Positions 8,869 through 15,886 of a DNA stretch of 50,034 bases are shown one piece after another; the stretch's first letter is position 1; every line of letters starts with the position of its first letter. The stretch is from Cytophagales bacterium CG12_big_fil_rev_8_21_14_0_65_40_12. Its GTDB lineage: Bacteria; Bacteroidota; Bacteroidia; Cytophagales; Cyclobacteriaceae. The notes beneath the pieces were generated by a model that was not told where the DNA came from, searched no databases, and saw only the letters and a list, made by a program, of their open reading frames with translations. Location of the stretch: contig PCUU01000063.1 of assembly GCA_002786855.1 (NCBI GenBank), positions 1 to 50,034 of the forward strand, written 5' to 3'. A program made the translations under genes and the position numbers.

Positions 8869-10116
8869 ATGAAAAATTTAATGACCCTAATTCTTCTCAT
8901 TACTTTAAGTTTTAACCTTTCGGCTCAAGGCAATTGCGACTGTAAACCAGAACTCGATTTTGTGTACGAGCAAATGCAAACTACCTATTCTTTTAAAGAC
9001 CAAATCAAGGGAGATCAAAAGGAAGTTTTTGAGCAGCGCTATCAGAAATTAAGCACTCAAATGACCGAGCCAATGAGTCTGCCAGAATGCTTCTGGAAAC
9101 TCAATCAGCTGATGTCATTAGTGAATGATAAGCATGCTGAAGTCTTTGAAAAAAGGCCCGGTTTTGAAGCTGCGAAAATATACGATTCAGCATTTGTGAA
9201 TGCATACCGAGCCACTGAAGCTTTCCTCAATTTTCCTAAAGTGACACTCGACCTTAAGGCCTTAACTGCTGAACTAAAATTGAAGGCTGCAAGCGACATT
9301 GAAGGCATCTATACTATTGGTCGTAAAATGAAAATGGGTGTTTATCGCGTGGATGATACCGACAGTTTAGTGGGCGTGATTTTAGAGTCGGAGCTCGGTA
9401 CTTGGGCACCGGGACAGATTTTCGCTTACTTGAAAGAAAACCAGAAAGTCGCACATTACGATATCGCTTTTTATAGTCAAGTGCATAAGAATTTGGTTTT
9501 CGCGAAAGCGCAATACTTTGCGAATGGAATGCTTTTCTCTAATGTGATCAAGGAAAATGCTGGCAAAAACTATAGCCTGATCAATGCAGAAGATCGGGAG
9601 GGTTATGTGCTTTCGAACTTAACAGATGATGTGCAATACGTTTGGTTGAATAGCTTTGCTCGCTATGCCATGGATGCCAAGCGCGATGCACTGATAGCAC
9701 AAATTGACCATGAGCTTAAAGCTCCAAACTTGATTATTGATTTGCGCAACAATGGGGGCGGAGCAGACAAGATCTCGCTTCCGATTTTGAAAGCACTCAA
9801 AAAGAAGTCAGTTAAGGTTTATGTGATCACGAATTTCTATACTGGTTCCAATGCAGAAATGACTACAGTACGTTTAAAACAACTTTTCAATGCAACTCAT
9901 TTAGGCCAAAGGACTTATGGCGCCATTAGTTATGGTTCTAATTATGGCAAAACCTTTCATTCTGCTTCGGGGCTATTTAGTTTTTATCCTACCGATATGC
10001 GCCAAAAGCAATTTATGGAGTACGAAGAAATTGGAGTAGCGCCAGAGGTAGCATTAAAGGCCGATGCTGATTGGATTGAGCAAACACTTAACTATATCAA
10101 AACTCAACAGCAATAA
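8869..10116 (+). CDS. S41-family peptidase-like secreted protein
   Basis: The 415-residue protein has a clear Sec signal peptide (MKNLMTLILLITLSFNLSAQ), an N-terminal domain starting with a Cys pair (CDCKPELDF), and a C-terminal tail-protease/crotonase-like domain. The S41 features are LIIDLRNNGGG (about 285-295) followed by a strand and GSNAEMTT, where the Ser is in the position of the catalytic nucleophile. The later HLGQRTYGAISYGS region corresponds to the segment that normally carries the general-base Lys or Glu, but no canonical Lys is obvious, so activity is uncertain. No PDZ domain is visible. It acts outside the cytoplasm and follows the LytTR regulator. Confidence 0.82.
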   Translation: MKNLMTLILLITLSFNLSAQGNCDCKPELDFVYEQMQTTYSFKDQIKGDQKEVFEQRYQKLSTQMTEPMSLPECFWKLNQLMSLVNDKHAEVFEKRPGFEAAKIYDSAFVNAYRATEAFLNFPKVTLDLKALTAELKLKAASDIEGIYTIGRKMKMGVYRVDDTDSLVGVILESELGTWAPGQIFAYLKENQKVAHYDIAFYSQVHKNLVFAKAQYFANGMLFSNVIKENAGKNYSLINAEDREGYVLSNLTDDVQYVWLNSFARYAMDAKRDALIAQIDHELKAPNLIIDLRNNGGGADKISLPILKALKKKSVKVYVITNFYTGSNAEMTTVRLKQLFNATHLGQRTYGAISYGSNYGKTFHSASGLFSFYPTDMRQKQFMEYEEIGVAPEVALKADADWIEQTLNYIKTQQQ

Positions 10117-10160
10117 TTTTCAAGAGACCGGGTCAGATGTGTTTGACTGCTGTCTAATCC

Positions 10161-10196
10161 AAAAGAGACCGTTGAATGGCGGTCTCTTTGATTTTG
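10161..10196. terminator. Bidirectional intrinsic terminator
   Basis: The perfect 10-bp arms AAAGAGACCG and CGGTCTCTTT (10162-10171 and 10180-10189) enclose an 8-base loop. There is a T-rich run on the right and an A-run on the left. It separates the S41-like gene from the convergent gene at 10204. Confidence 0.9.
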
Positions 10197-10203
10197 TAGA
10201 TGA

Positions 10204-11154
10204 TTATTTTTTTCTTGCCTTAGTCTTTTTTGTAACTAATTCGAGCATCTTATCCCTTTTTTTGAAAGATACTTTTCTTCCAATAGTTTCTCCCTTTTCG
10301 GTAAGTAGAAAGTTGAATTTCCATTTACCTTTTTCGGTCAAAATGAATTGGATTTTCTCAAAATCAACATTGACATTAATTGCTTGAATTTCGTCCCGAA
10401 GCTTCTCAAGCTTATTTTGTTTTAGAGCGCGAATTAGCATTTCAGGGTCGGTAATTTTTGCAAACAGCTCAATTTCAGGTTTTCCAGCAAGTTTGATCAC
10501 GTAGGATACGGGCCGATTTTTTGGAATTACCCGTAATAAAAATTCCTTCAAAGACTTTCTTATGAAATCATATAGCTTTTCTGATTCGACTGTAAGTTTA
10601 TCAGAGACTTTTTCAGAGATCTTTTTAGCCGTTTTTTCTAAAGCCGGTTTCAGTAGCTTATATACTAAAAAGTATTCGGTCAACTTGAGCACTATCTCCG
10701 GATCGTTTATCTGCGCCTTTCGCCCAAATTCTCCTGTTTGAACTTCTGAATGAATACTTTCAACGAAAGTTAAATAGCTTTCGAAATCTGAATAATTTTT
10801 AAAATTTTGTCTGTCAACAGTAATCTCTAGTTTTTCAGGTACGTCAAAATCTGGTTCGTTGAAAGGATGATTATCTACTGAACTACTTGCTTTAACTAAG
10901 TCTTTGTTCCAAGATACATCTTCATATGTATCATATTCAAACTGCTCAGCTACTAAGTAATAGTGTCCATCAGATTCTTCGACTCGAGCGTTAATAATTT
11001 TACCTAAAGGAGGAAGATCTTTTTTGTGTTGAACTCCCATTCTTACCTTTCGTTCTCCATTAATGATTTCAGCACCTGACTCAAGAGCCAGCTTAGTCAT
11101 TACATCTCCATGACTATCAACATGATCACTTGAAATTACAATTCTGTTGTTCAT
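10204..11154 (-). CDS. Hypothetical protein with prohead-protease-like N-terminus
   Basis: The protein has 316 residues. Residues 1-95 resemble the HK97/U35 prohead-protease fold: an opening strand ending in DSHGDVM (13-19), a His in VRMGVQHKKDLPPLGKI (His43, the expected catalytic position), alternating strands, and a Ser cluster KASSSV (Ser90-92) where the family has its nucleophile. The remaining 220 residues are Lys/Glu-rich helices ending in a basic tail (KKTKARKK), with no recognised family. No capsid, portal or terminase genes lie nearby, so it is not part of a visible phage. There is no signal peptide. The protease-like reading is inferred by eye and function is unknown. Confidence 0.6.
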   Translation of the reverse strand: MNNRIVISSDHVDSHGDVMTKLALESGAEIINGERKVRMGVQHKKDLPPLGKIINARVEESDGHYYLVAEQFEYDTYEDVSWNKDLVKASSSVDNHPFNEPDFDVPEKLEITVDRQNFKNYSDFESYLTFVESIHSEVQTGEFGRKAQINDPEIVLKLTEYFLVYKLLKPALEKTAKKISEKVSDKLTVESEKLYDFIRKSLKEFLLRVIPKNRPVSYVIKLAGKPEIELFAKITDPEMLIRALKQNKLEKLRDEIQAINVNVDFEKIQFILTEKGKWKFNFLLTEKGETIGRKVSFKKRDKMLELVTKKTKARKK

Positions 11155-11278
11155 CTCGAATTAAGTATTATGTCGTGTACTTATAATATTTTTGGAATTT
11201 ATATCCCATCCAATTTATCAAAACTTCCTGATTGCACACCAATAATGTTGGCGATGTGAAGACAAAAGAGAAATGACC

Positions 11279-12268
11279 TTACAAAATAATGTTAAACAGA
11301 TATCCTGAAATGATAATACAAAGGGTAACAACCCCGAAGAAGATCGCAATGAGCTTTATGGCCATTACTTTTTTAAGCAGCATGGCTTCTGGCAATGAGA
11401 GCCCGACTACGCCCATCATAAAGGCAATAGCTGTTCCTAATGGGATTCCTTTCGCTACCAACACTTGAACGACAGGCAGTATTCCTGAAGCATTAGAATA
11501 CATCGGCACAGCCAAAATGGTGGCAATCGGTACGGCAAACAGATTGTCCTTGTCCATGTACTTTTCGAAAAAGCCTTCTGGAATATATCCGTGCATTAAT
11601 CCACCAACCGCTATCCCGATCAATACATAGGGAATAATGCCTTTGAGGATTTTAACCACTTCTGCCCAAATGACGGGTAAGCGTTGGCTAAAGGATTGCT
11701 TTTCGGCTTCAAATAAATCTTGATCGCGTTGGGCATTGGCTAATACCTCTTTCACCCAAGGGGTGAGAAAACGCTCCAATTTGAGCTTTTGAAGAATGAC
11801 ACCAGAAATGGTGCCCAATAACACACCGCTCACTACATAGATAATGGTAGTTTTCAACCCAAACAGACCTACAAAAAGCCCAATGGCAACTTCATTCACC
11901 AAAGGCGAAGTGATCAAAAAGGCGAAGGTTACGCCCAATGGAATACCGCCTCGCACAAAACCGATGAATAGCGGCACGGAAGAGCAGGAACAAAAGGGGG
12001 TGACGACCCCAAAAAGACTGGCCATAAGGTATTCTAGACCATAGAGTTTATTTCTCGAAAGGTAATTTTTTACCTTATCAATAGGGAAGTAGCTATTGAC
12101 CATCCCCATCAATAGAATAACGACAAGCAGTAAGATTAGAATCTTTGCAGAGTCATAGATAAAGAAATTAAGTGCCTCCGCTAAATGCTGCCCTTTGTTA
12201 AGATTCAACAGGTCATAGACGATCCAATCGGCAATATTTTGAACCCAGTCAAACATTTGCTTTGACAC
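11279..12268 (-). CDS. ArsP/YraQ-family permease (DUF318)
   Basis: This 329-residue polytopic protein has about eight membrane segments in two halves joined by a soluble loop (about 175-195). The first half carries the family signature TPFCSCSSVPLFIGFVRGGIPLG followed by TSPLVNEVA, and the second half repeats the pattern (VPMYSNASGILPVVQVLVAKGIPLG). Family members include the organoarsenical exporter ArsP and predicted metal permeases. The Cys pair in FCSC suggests a thiophilic substrate. It ends an operon with a CPKC thioredoxin and an OsmC-like protein. It overlaps the OsmC gene by 20 bases, and no arsR-type gene is present. The substrate is unproven. Confidence 0.88.
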   Translation of the reverse strand: MSKQMFDWVQNIADWIVYDLLNLNKGQHLAEALNFFIYDSAKILILLLVVILLMGMVNSYFPIDKVKNYLSRNKLYGLEYLMASLFGVVTPFCSCSSVPLFIGFVRGGIPLGVTFAFLITSPLVNEVAIGLFVGLFGLKTTIIYVVSGVLLGTISGVILQKLKLERFLTPWVKEVLANAQRDQDLFEAEKQSFSQRLPVIWAEVVKILKGIIPYVLIGIAVGGLMHGYIPEGFFEKYMDKDNLFAVPIATILAVPMYSNASGILPVVQVLVAKGIPLGTAIAFMMGVVGLSLPEAMLLKKVMAIKLIAIFFGVVTLCIIISGYLFNIIL

Positions 12269-12656
12269 TGACGGTGCCCGAAATTGCGCAAGCTAATTTT
12301 ATGGTATTGAAGATAGTGCCGAACTTCTCGATATTCCTTTTTAGCAAATCGGAGTTTAGTTTTTTGTCTTCGCTATTTATGGTGAGCACGTAAACGATGT
12401 TCTCCATCCTTGGTGGGTTTTCCAGTCGGGTGGCATTTACCACTAAGGTGGCACCTGAGTAAGAAAACTTCATCATCTCAGCAAAGCGCTCAACATTCTT
12501 CAACATGCAGGCAGCAAAGGAGCCCAAAAATAGCTCTGCTGGATTTGGCAATGTTTCAGCAGTTACTGAAGTAGTGCCAAAAGCTATATTGGATTGCTTG
12601 ATATGAATGACAGCATCCTCATTTGAAATGGATGAGGCCTTGATATGATAATTCAT
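12249..12656 (-). CDS. OsmC/Ohr-family protein
   Basis: The 135-residue OsmC-like protein is expected to be a thiol-dependent peroxidase of the cytoplasm. Both redox Cys positions of the family are present: one in FAACMLKNVERFAEMM (about residue 51) at the start of the long helix and one in KLACAISG near the C-terminus. Length is typical. It lies between the thioredoxin and permease genes (14 bases after the first, overlapping the second by 20), so its reductant may be the adjacent CPKC protein. This is inferred from order, not shown. Confidence 0.85.
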   Translation of the reverse strand: MNYHIKASSISNEDAVIHIKQSNIAFGTTSVTAETLPNPAELFLGSFAACMLKNVERFAEMMKFSYSGATLVVNATRLENPPRMENIVYVLTINSEDKKLNSDLLKRNIEKFGTIFNTIKLACAISGTVSVKANV

Positions 12657-12670
12657 GGCATGCGATGTGG

Positions 12671-12907
12671 TTAGTTCAAAAGTGCCAATACTTCATCTTT
12701 GGAAGGTACTCTTCCTTTGATGGTGATTACACCGTCCACTACCAAAGCAGGTGTAGACATTACATTGAACTTCATGATTTCCATGATGTCCTCTACTTTT
12801 TCGATACTTGCATCGATGTGGTTTTCTGAAACTACTTCCTTTACAACCCCTGTCATGGACTGGCATTTTGGACAACCCGTCCCTAATATTTTAATTACTT
12901 TGGTCAT
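12671..12907 (-). CDS. Small thioredoxin-fold protein (TM0996/MTH895 type)
   Basis: The 78-residue single-domain thioredoxin-like protein has an N-terminal active site GTGCPKCQ (Cys at about 12 and 15) and the cis-Pro motif MSTPALVVDG (about 52-61), followed by the final helix. It is of the short TM0996/MTH895 class, commonly encoded beside DUF318 permeases. It probably relays electrons or metals for the two following genes. It is the first gene of the three-gene operon, with a candidate operator 54 bases upstream of its start. Confidence 0.9.
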   Translation of the reverse strand: MTKVIKILGTGCPKCQSMTGVVKEVVSENHIDASIEKVEDIMEIMKFNVMSTPALVVDGVITIKGRVPSKDEVLALLN

Positions 12908-12960
12908 GATCGTTTATGTTTGTTCATTAACCAAGTAACAATAAGTATCCGACTTGCTGG

Positions 12961-12974
12961 GTGACTTAAGTCAC
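12961..12974 (-). promoter_or_regulatory. Perfect palindrome upstream of the thioredoxin/OsmC/permease operon
   Basis: GTGACTTAAGTCAC is a perfect 14-bp palindrome centred about 60 bases upstream of the operon start. The half-sites GTGA-N6-TCAC fit the general Crp/Fnr-family operator plan. It sits where an activator or repressor of the leftward promoter would bind. The regulator is not in the window and its identity is inferred. Confidence 0.6.
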
Positions 12975-13024
12975 GTTTTAAACTGTTTTTGGAGAGGTTT
13001 TTAGAGTAGTGAAAACCTCCCTAG

Positions 13025-13104
13025 CCCTCCTTTGCTCCTTCGCTGAGTCCTTCGTTATAGGCTACTAATACAGGTAAAAGCTTCGGACGCAAGAGAAAGG
13101 AGGG
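13025..13104. repeat. Degenerate palindromic repeat with CCCTCCTTT arms
   Basis: CCCTCCTTT (13025-13033) and AAAGGAGGG (13096-13104) are perfect inverted 9-mers. They flank a partly paired region within the gap 12908-13398. The sequence resembles the GC-rich interspersed repeats seen in many Bacteroidota genomes. It is non-coding. Confidence 0.55.
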
Positions 13105-13135
13105 AATAGTTTGGTGGTAATTTTTGTCGGAAGCT

Positions 13136-13210
13136 GTTAAACAAATACCATAAAAGTAACTGCAGCTCATTCCCCTCTAATAAGAGGGGTTAGGGGAGTG
13201 TCAAACAACG
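13136..13210 (+). repeat. 75-bp direct repeat, copy A
   Basis: This copy contains a perfect hairpin, CCCCTCT-AATA-AGAGGGG (13172-13189), followed by TTAGGGGAGTGTCAA. A diverged second copy lies 186 bases downstream. With the element at 13025 it fills the 490-base gap between two leftward genes. No gene is seen in that gap. Confidence 0.75.
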
Positions 13211-13321
13211 AACGATATTGTTAGTCAATGTCCATATAATCAACACTGACAAAGTCCTTAATTTCATAGTAGTCACAGGTTCTGCCTAATGGCAGATAAA
13301 TCGGAGAACCTGAGACAGAGG

Positions 13322-13396
13322 ATTAAACAAACGCCTGAAAAGTAACCGCAGATCTATTCCCGTCTATAACAGGTGTTAGGGGAGTGTCAATAAACG
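13322..13396 (+). repeat. 75-bp direct repeat, copy B (degenerate hairpin)
   Basis: This aligns without gaps to 13136-13210, sharing the TTAAACAA opening, AAAAGTAAC and the TTAGGGGAGTGTCAA close. The hairpin arms have decayed (CCCGTCT / AGGTG). It ends 3 bases before the stop codon of the M23 peptidase gene, so it lies where that gene's transcript would end. Confidence 0.75.
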
Positions 13397-13398
13397 CC

Positions 13399-14364
13399 TT
13401 AGTTAGAAATCCTCTCGCCTTTCACGGGCGAGTAGTCTTTCTTGAATGTTCCATTGACCTTGATTTGCTCAAAGTAGCTCTTAATGCCAGTCGCTTGTGC
13501 CATTTCCTCTACATTTTGAATATGGAAATGAAGATGTGCTTCAGAGGAATTGCCAGAGTTTCCACAAAGCCCGAGTAACTGACCTTGAGTAACCCTATCA
13601 CCTTGTTTGACTTGAATCGAATGCTGTTTGAAATGAGCAAAAAGCAGATACTCATTGTTCTCAGTTTTAATAATTACAGTGTTACCCGTCATGAAAACAA
13701 GGTTCATTGTACCCGGCTTATTGTCTTTAATTCCATCCACTACGAGCACCACTTCGCCAGCAGCTGGGGCAATGAGTTCCTTTCCGAAAGCATAATAATC
13801 TTCGTTTTTTGTGCCATCACCAGAAAAGGATTTTCCATTTTCATCCATGATAAGTAAATCAAAGGCATTTTTTTGTGAAGGTGTTGTCACATGGTAATTT
13901 TGCTCTTGCGTATCGCCACCCCAAAATACGGTCCATTCGCCTTTAAATGGAAGGATTAAACTCGAAGCATTCCTTTCCATTGTTGGTAGTGTTTCGTCTT
14001 GAAATGGCTTCAAGAATATGCCGTTGATCTTAGCACTTTGATCTGTTGAAAGGTTCAGCCCCAGCAATGCGCGATCAAATTGAGCTTTGTATAATGCCAC
14101 CATTCCTTGCTCATATTTGATAAAGGTCAGGCTTTTAAGTTCACCTGCTTGCGCTTTTACATTGGTTAAAAATGTTAGGGTTTGATCCAACGGCAAGGCA
14201 GTTTTCATTTCGGGAGAAAACATTTCGAAAATGGCATTGTATTCTCCGGCATTAAAATGCTTTTCGAAGGCTGTGGCTACTTTCTTAGAGACTTCCTTTT
14301 CAGCTTGAGCAAAAGAAGCCTGAGCCACAAGAAGGATAAATAGGGAGATAAATAATTTTTTCAT
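13399..14364 (-). CDS. Secreted M23 metallopeptidase with N-terminal DUF3887-like domain
   Basis: The 321-residue protein has a Sec signal peptide (cleavage after QASFAQA). An N-terminal NTF2/DUF3887-like domain (about 25-125) precedes a LytM/M23 domain. The zinc-site residues are the first His and Asp in NYHVTTPSQKNAFDLL and the HxH motif EAHLHFHIQ, with the supporting GNTVIIKTENNEYLLFAHF strand. M23 enzymes cut peptidoglycan cross-bridges, so it is expected in the periplasm or outside the cell. It is the last gene of a leftward unit with a membrane protein and an ECF sigma factor, so it may be part of that factor's envelope-stress output. Confidence 0.88.
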   Translation of the reverse strand: MKKLFISLFILLVAQASFAQAEKEVSKKVATAFEKHFNAGEYNAIFEMFSPEMKTALPLDQTLTFLTNVKAQAGELKSLTFIKYEQGMVALYKAQFDRALLGLNLSTDQSAKINGIFLKPFQDETLPTMERNASSLILPFKGEWTVFWGGDTQEQNYHVTTPSQKNAFDLLIMDENGKSFSGDGTKNEDYYAFGKELIAPAAGEVVLVVDGIKDNKPGTMNLVFMTGNTVIIKTENNEYLLFAHFKQHSIQVKQGDRVTQGQLLGLCGNSGNSSEAHLHFHIQNVEEMAQATGIKSYFEQIKVNGTFKKDYSPVKGERISN

Positions 14365-14382
14365 GTTGTTTATTTTGAGTTT

Positions 14383-15021
14383 TTAATCTTCAGTTTCTAA
14401 TTGTTGTTGAATGCGGTCGATCTCAGCGATTAAAGGATTGATCGTTTTTTTAACAGCCTTCTTATTGAGCCAAACTATAAATGTGTAAAAACAAGCCAAA
14501 CCTATTATCAGCGGAATTTTTTCATTCATGTTCAAGGGTAAATGCGCTATTATCCAAGACGGGTCACTAAGTGATTCAGCCTTGCCCAAACCTAAAATAA
14601 AAAGGGTGTTTAGCAAAAAAGGAGGGCCAGCATACCAGTAAAGCACGGTATCTAAAAACCTGTGCTCAGCCATCATATTGGTCTTTTGGTTTTCTAGTTG
14701 AGACTTGAAAGGCAATGTCAAATCTTCGGTTTTCCTGCTTTTTTGAAGTTTTCTAAATCGGTAAATCACATAAATGGACCAAACTACCGTAAGTAAACTA
14801 GCAATTCGAGTGATAGGAAACGGGATTTCATAGGCGAAATAGGCAAAGATAGGAACCCCGATAAAAGCCGCTATAATTTCGCGGAGGTCTCTATTCCTGA
14901 TCGCCTTCTCGATATGGTCAAGCTTGTTTTTTAGATCAATCACCAGTCGGGATAAATCGACTTGAATCTTTTCCACTTGAGAAGCATTCGTCCAGATGTT
15001 TCTTAATTCTTGCTCGGTCAT
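14383..15021 (-). CDS. Four-helix membrane protein next to an ECF sigma factor (possible anti-sigma)
   Basis: The 212-residue protein has a charged, probably coiled N-terminal segment (residues 1-45), two membrane segments (about 48-65 and 70-88), a cytosolic loop, two more (about 125-145 and 165-183) and a C-terminal coil. No zinc-finger anti-sigma motif is visible. Its start lies one base after the stop of the ECF sigma gene, so the two are translationally linked. The cytoplasmic N-terminal helix beginning TEQELRNIW could hold the sigma factor, as membrane anti-sigma factors do. That role is inferred from position only. Confidence 0.75.
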   Translation of the reverse strand: MTEQELRNIWTNASQVEKIQVDLSRLVIDLKNKLDHIEKAIRNRDLREIIAAFIGVPIFAYFAYEIPFPITRIASLLTVVWSIYVIYRFRKLQKSRKTEDLTLPFKSQLENQKTNMMAEHRFLDTVLYWYAGPPFLLNTLFILGLGKAESLSDPSWIIAHLPLNMNEKIPLIIGLACFYTFIVWLNKKAVKKTINPLIAEIDRIQQQLETED

Positions 15022-15022
15022 C

Positions 15023-15544
15023 TTAAGCTAATTTTGGGGTGATACACTCAAATAATAATTTTCTAATGCGCTTTAATTTTACCGCTACATGGTTTTCGGT
15101 TAGGCCTGTGACAGTCGCTATCTGCTTATAGGGCAGTCCTTCCAGTAGCAAAACCAGCAATGATTGATCCGCATCGTTCAAGCTTGCAATGCAATCTTGC
15201 AGCGCATTGTACTTGTCAATTTCATTTTGGTCTGGTGGCGTTTCGGCAGGAACAAACTGGAGCGAATCTAATCGCAGGCTTTTATCCTGGCCCTTGTCCA
15301 ATCTTAATTTTGAACGTTGACACACGTTCAAGGCGATTTTATATACCCAAGTGTCTACTCCCGAGGTTCCTTTAAAAGTTGAAAAGGACTTCCAAATTTG
15401 ATATACCACCTCTTGAAACAAATCTTGCGGCTCTAGTGGAGCAACGGCATATACACGACTGATCCTGTATATTTTGTCTTTATTAGCCTCAAGCACCTCT
15501 TCAAAAGTGGTTGTTGTGCGCTGTTGTGGTTCAAAGTCTTTCAT
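15023..15544 (-). CDS. ECF-type RNA polymerase sigma factor
   Basis: This 173-residue sigma-70-like protein contains region 2 (YRISRVYAVAPLEPQDLFQEVVYQIWKSF, then GVDTWVYKIALNVC) and region 4 (LNDADQSLLVLLLEGLPYKQIATVTGLTENHVAVKLKRIRKLL), joined by the usual linker. Length is normal for ECF factors. It heads a leftward unit with the four-helix membrane protein (1-base gap) and the M23 peptidase. ECF factors are normally kept inactive by a co-encoded partner, for which the membrane protein is the only local candidate. Confidence 0.92.
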   Translation of the reverse strand: MKDFEPQQRTTTTFEEVLEANKDKIYRISRVYAVAPLEPQDLFQEVVYQIWKSFSTFKGTSGVDTWVYKIALNVCQRSKLRLDKGQDKSLRLDSLQFVPAETPPDQNEIDKYNALQDCIASLNDADQSLLVLLLEGLPYKQIATVTGLTENHVAVKLKRIRKLLFECITPKLA

Positions 15545-15682
15545 TGTCTACTAATATTAGTGACAAGGGCATGAAAAATATGACAGTAAATTCGAAATTT
15601 ATTTTCCTCAAATGGTTCTCTTGATTCTAAGGGCCATGATCCCAGGCTATAAAACACTCCAAATTCTTTTTTTAAAAAAGAA

Positions 15683-15712
15683 TTGCCATTTCGAAAATGC
15701 ATTTTAACTTTG
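15683..15712 (+). promoter_or_regulatory. Consensus Bacteroidota promoter of the phhA-his operon
   Basis: TTG (15683-15685), a 19-base spacer and TAACTTTG (15705-15712) match the Bacteroidota -33 and -7 consensus, the latter exactly. The transcript should begin about 4-8 bases after the -7 box, at or next to the AUG of the leader peptide (15718), so the leader may be translated from an almost leaderless mRNA. Confidence 0.75.
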
Positions 15713-15717
15713 ACGCA

Positions 15718-15792
15718 ATGTTAAACGCAAACACATATTACTACCACTATTATCATCACCCGATAAACGGAACGGTAGCAGTATGTAATTGA
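15718..15792 (+). CDS. Tyr/His-rich leader peptide of the phhA-his operon attenuator
   Basis: The 24-codon frame opens with ATG and ends in TGA. Codons 7-14 (15736-15759) read Tyr-Tyr-Tyr-His-Tyr-Tyr-His-His, giving five Tyr and three His residues among eight. The residues before and after are ordinary (MLNANT before; PINGTVAVCN after). It sits between a consensus promoter and an intrinsic terminator, directly ahead of the genes for phenylalanine hydroxylase (makes Tyr) and four histidine-biosynthesis proteins. This is the layout of classical ribosome-stalling attenuators such as those of trp and his. The peptide itself probably has no function beyond being translated. It is too short for ordinary gene finders. 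Confidence 0.85.
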   Translation: MLNANTYYYHYYHHPINGTVAVCN

Positions 15793-15831
15793 ACAGCAAT
15801 AATTAATCAAACATATAGAAACCCGATTCCG
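15768..15831 (+). promoter_or_regulatory. Candidate antiterminator pairing
   Basis: CGGAACGG (15768-15775, codons 17-20 of the leader) can pair with CCGATTCCG (15823-15831) through eight base pairs with one bulged A. This uses the left arm and loop of the terminator. A ribosome stalled in the Tyr/His block would leave 15768-15775 free and favour this pairing. A ribosome reaching the stop codon at 15790 would mask it. This is inferred from pairing by eye; energies were not computed. Confidence 0.55.
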
Positions 15832-15850
15832 AAAGAATCGGGTTTTATTT
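15819..15850 (+). terminator. Attenuator (intrinsic terminator) before phhA
   Basis: The perfect 11-bp stem is AAACCCGATTC / GAATCGGGTTT with the loop CGAAA. It is followed by a T-rich run (TTTTATTTTT). It lies 26 bases after the leader-peptide stop and 37 bases before the phhA start, so it would cut off the operon when it forms. Confidence 0.92.
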
Positions 15851-15886
15851 TTATCACCCATTCTGAAAGAATCTAAATCAAGACAA

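Noticed and set aside
10204..11154. Prophage remnant
   Set aside because: Only one protein shows a weak prohead-protease resemblance. No integrase, terminase, portal, capsid or tail gene is in the window.
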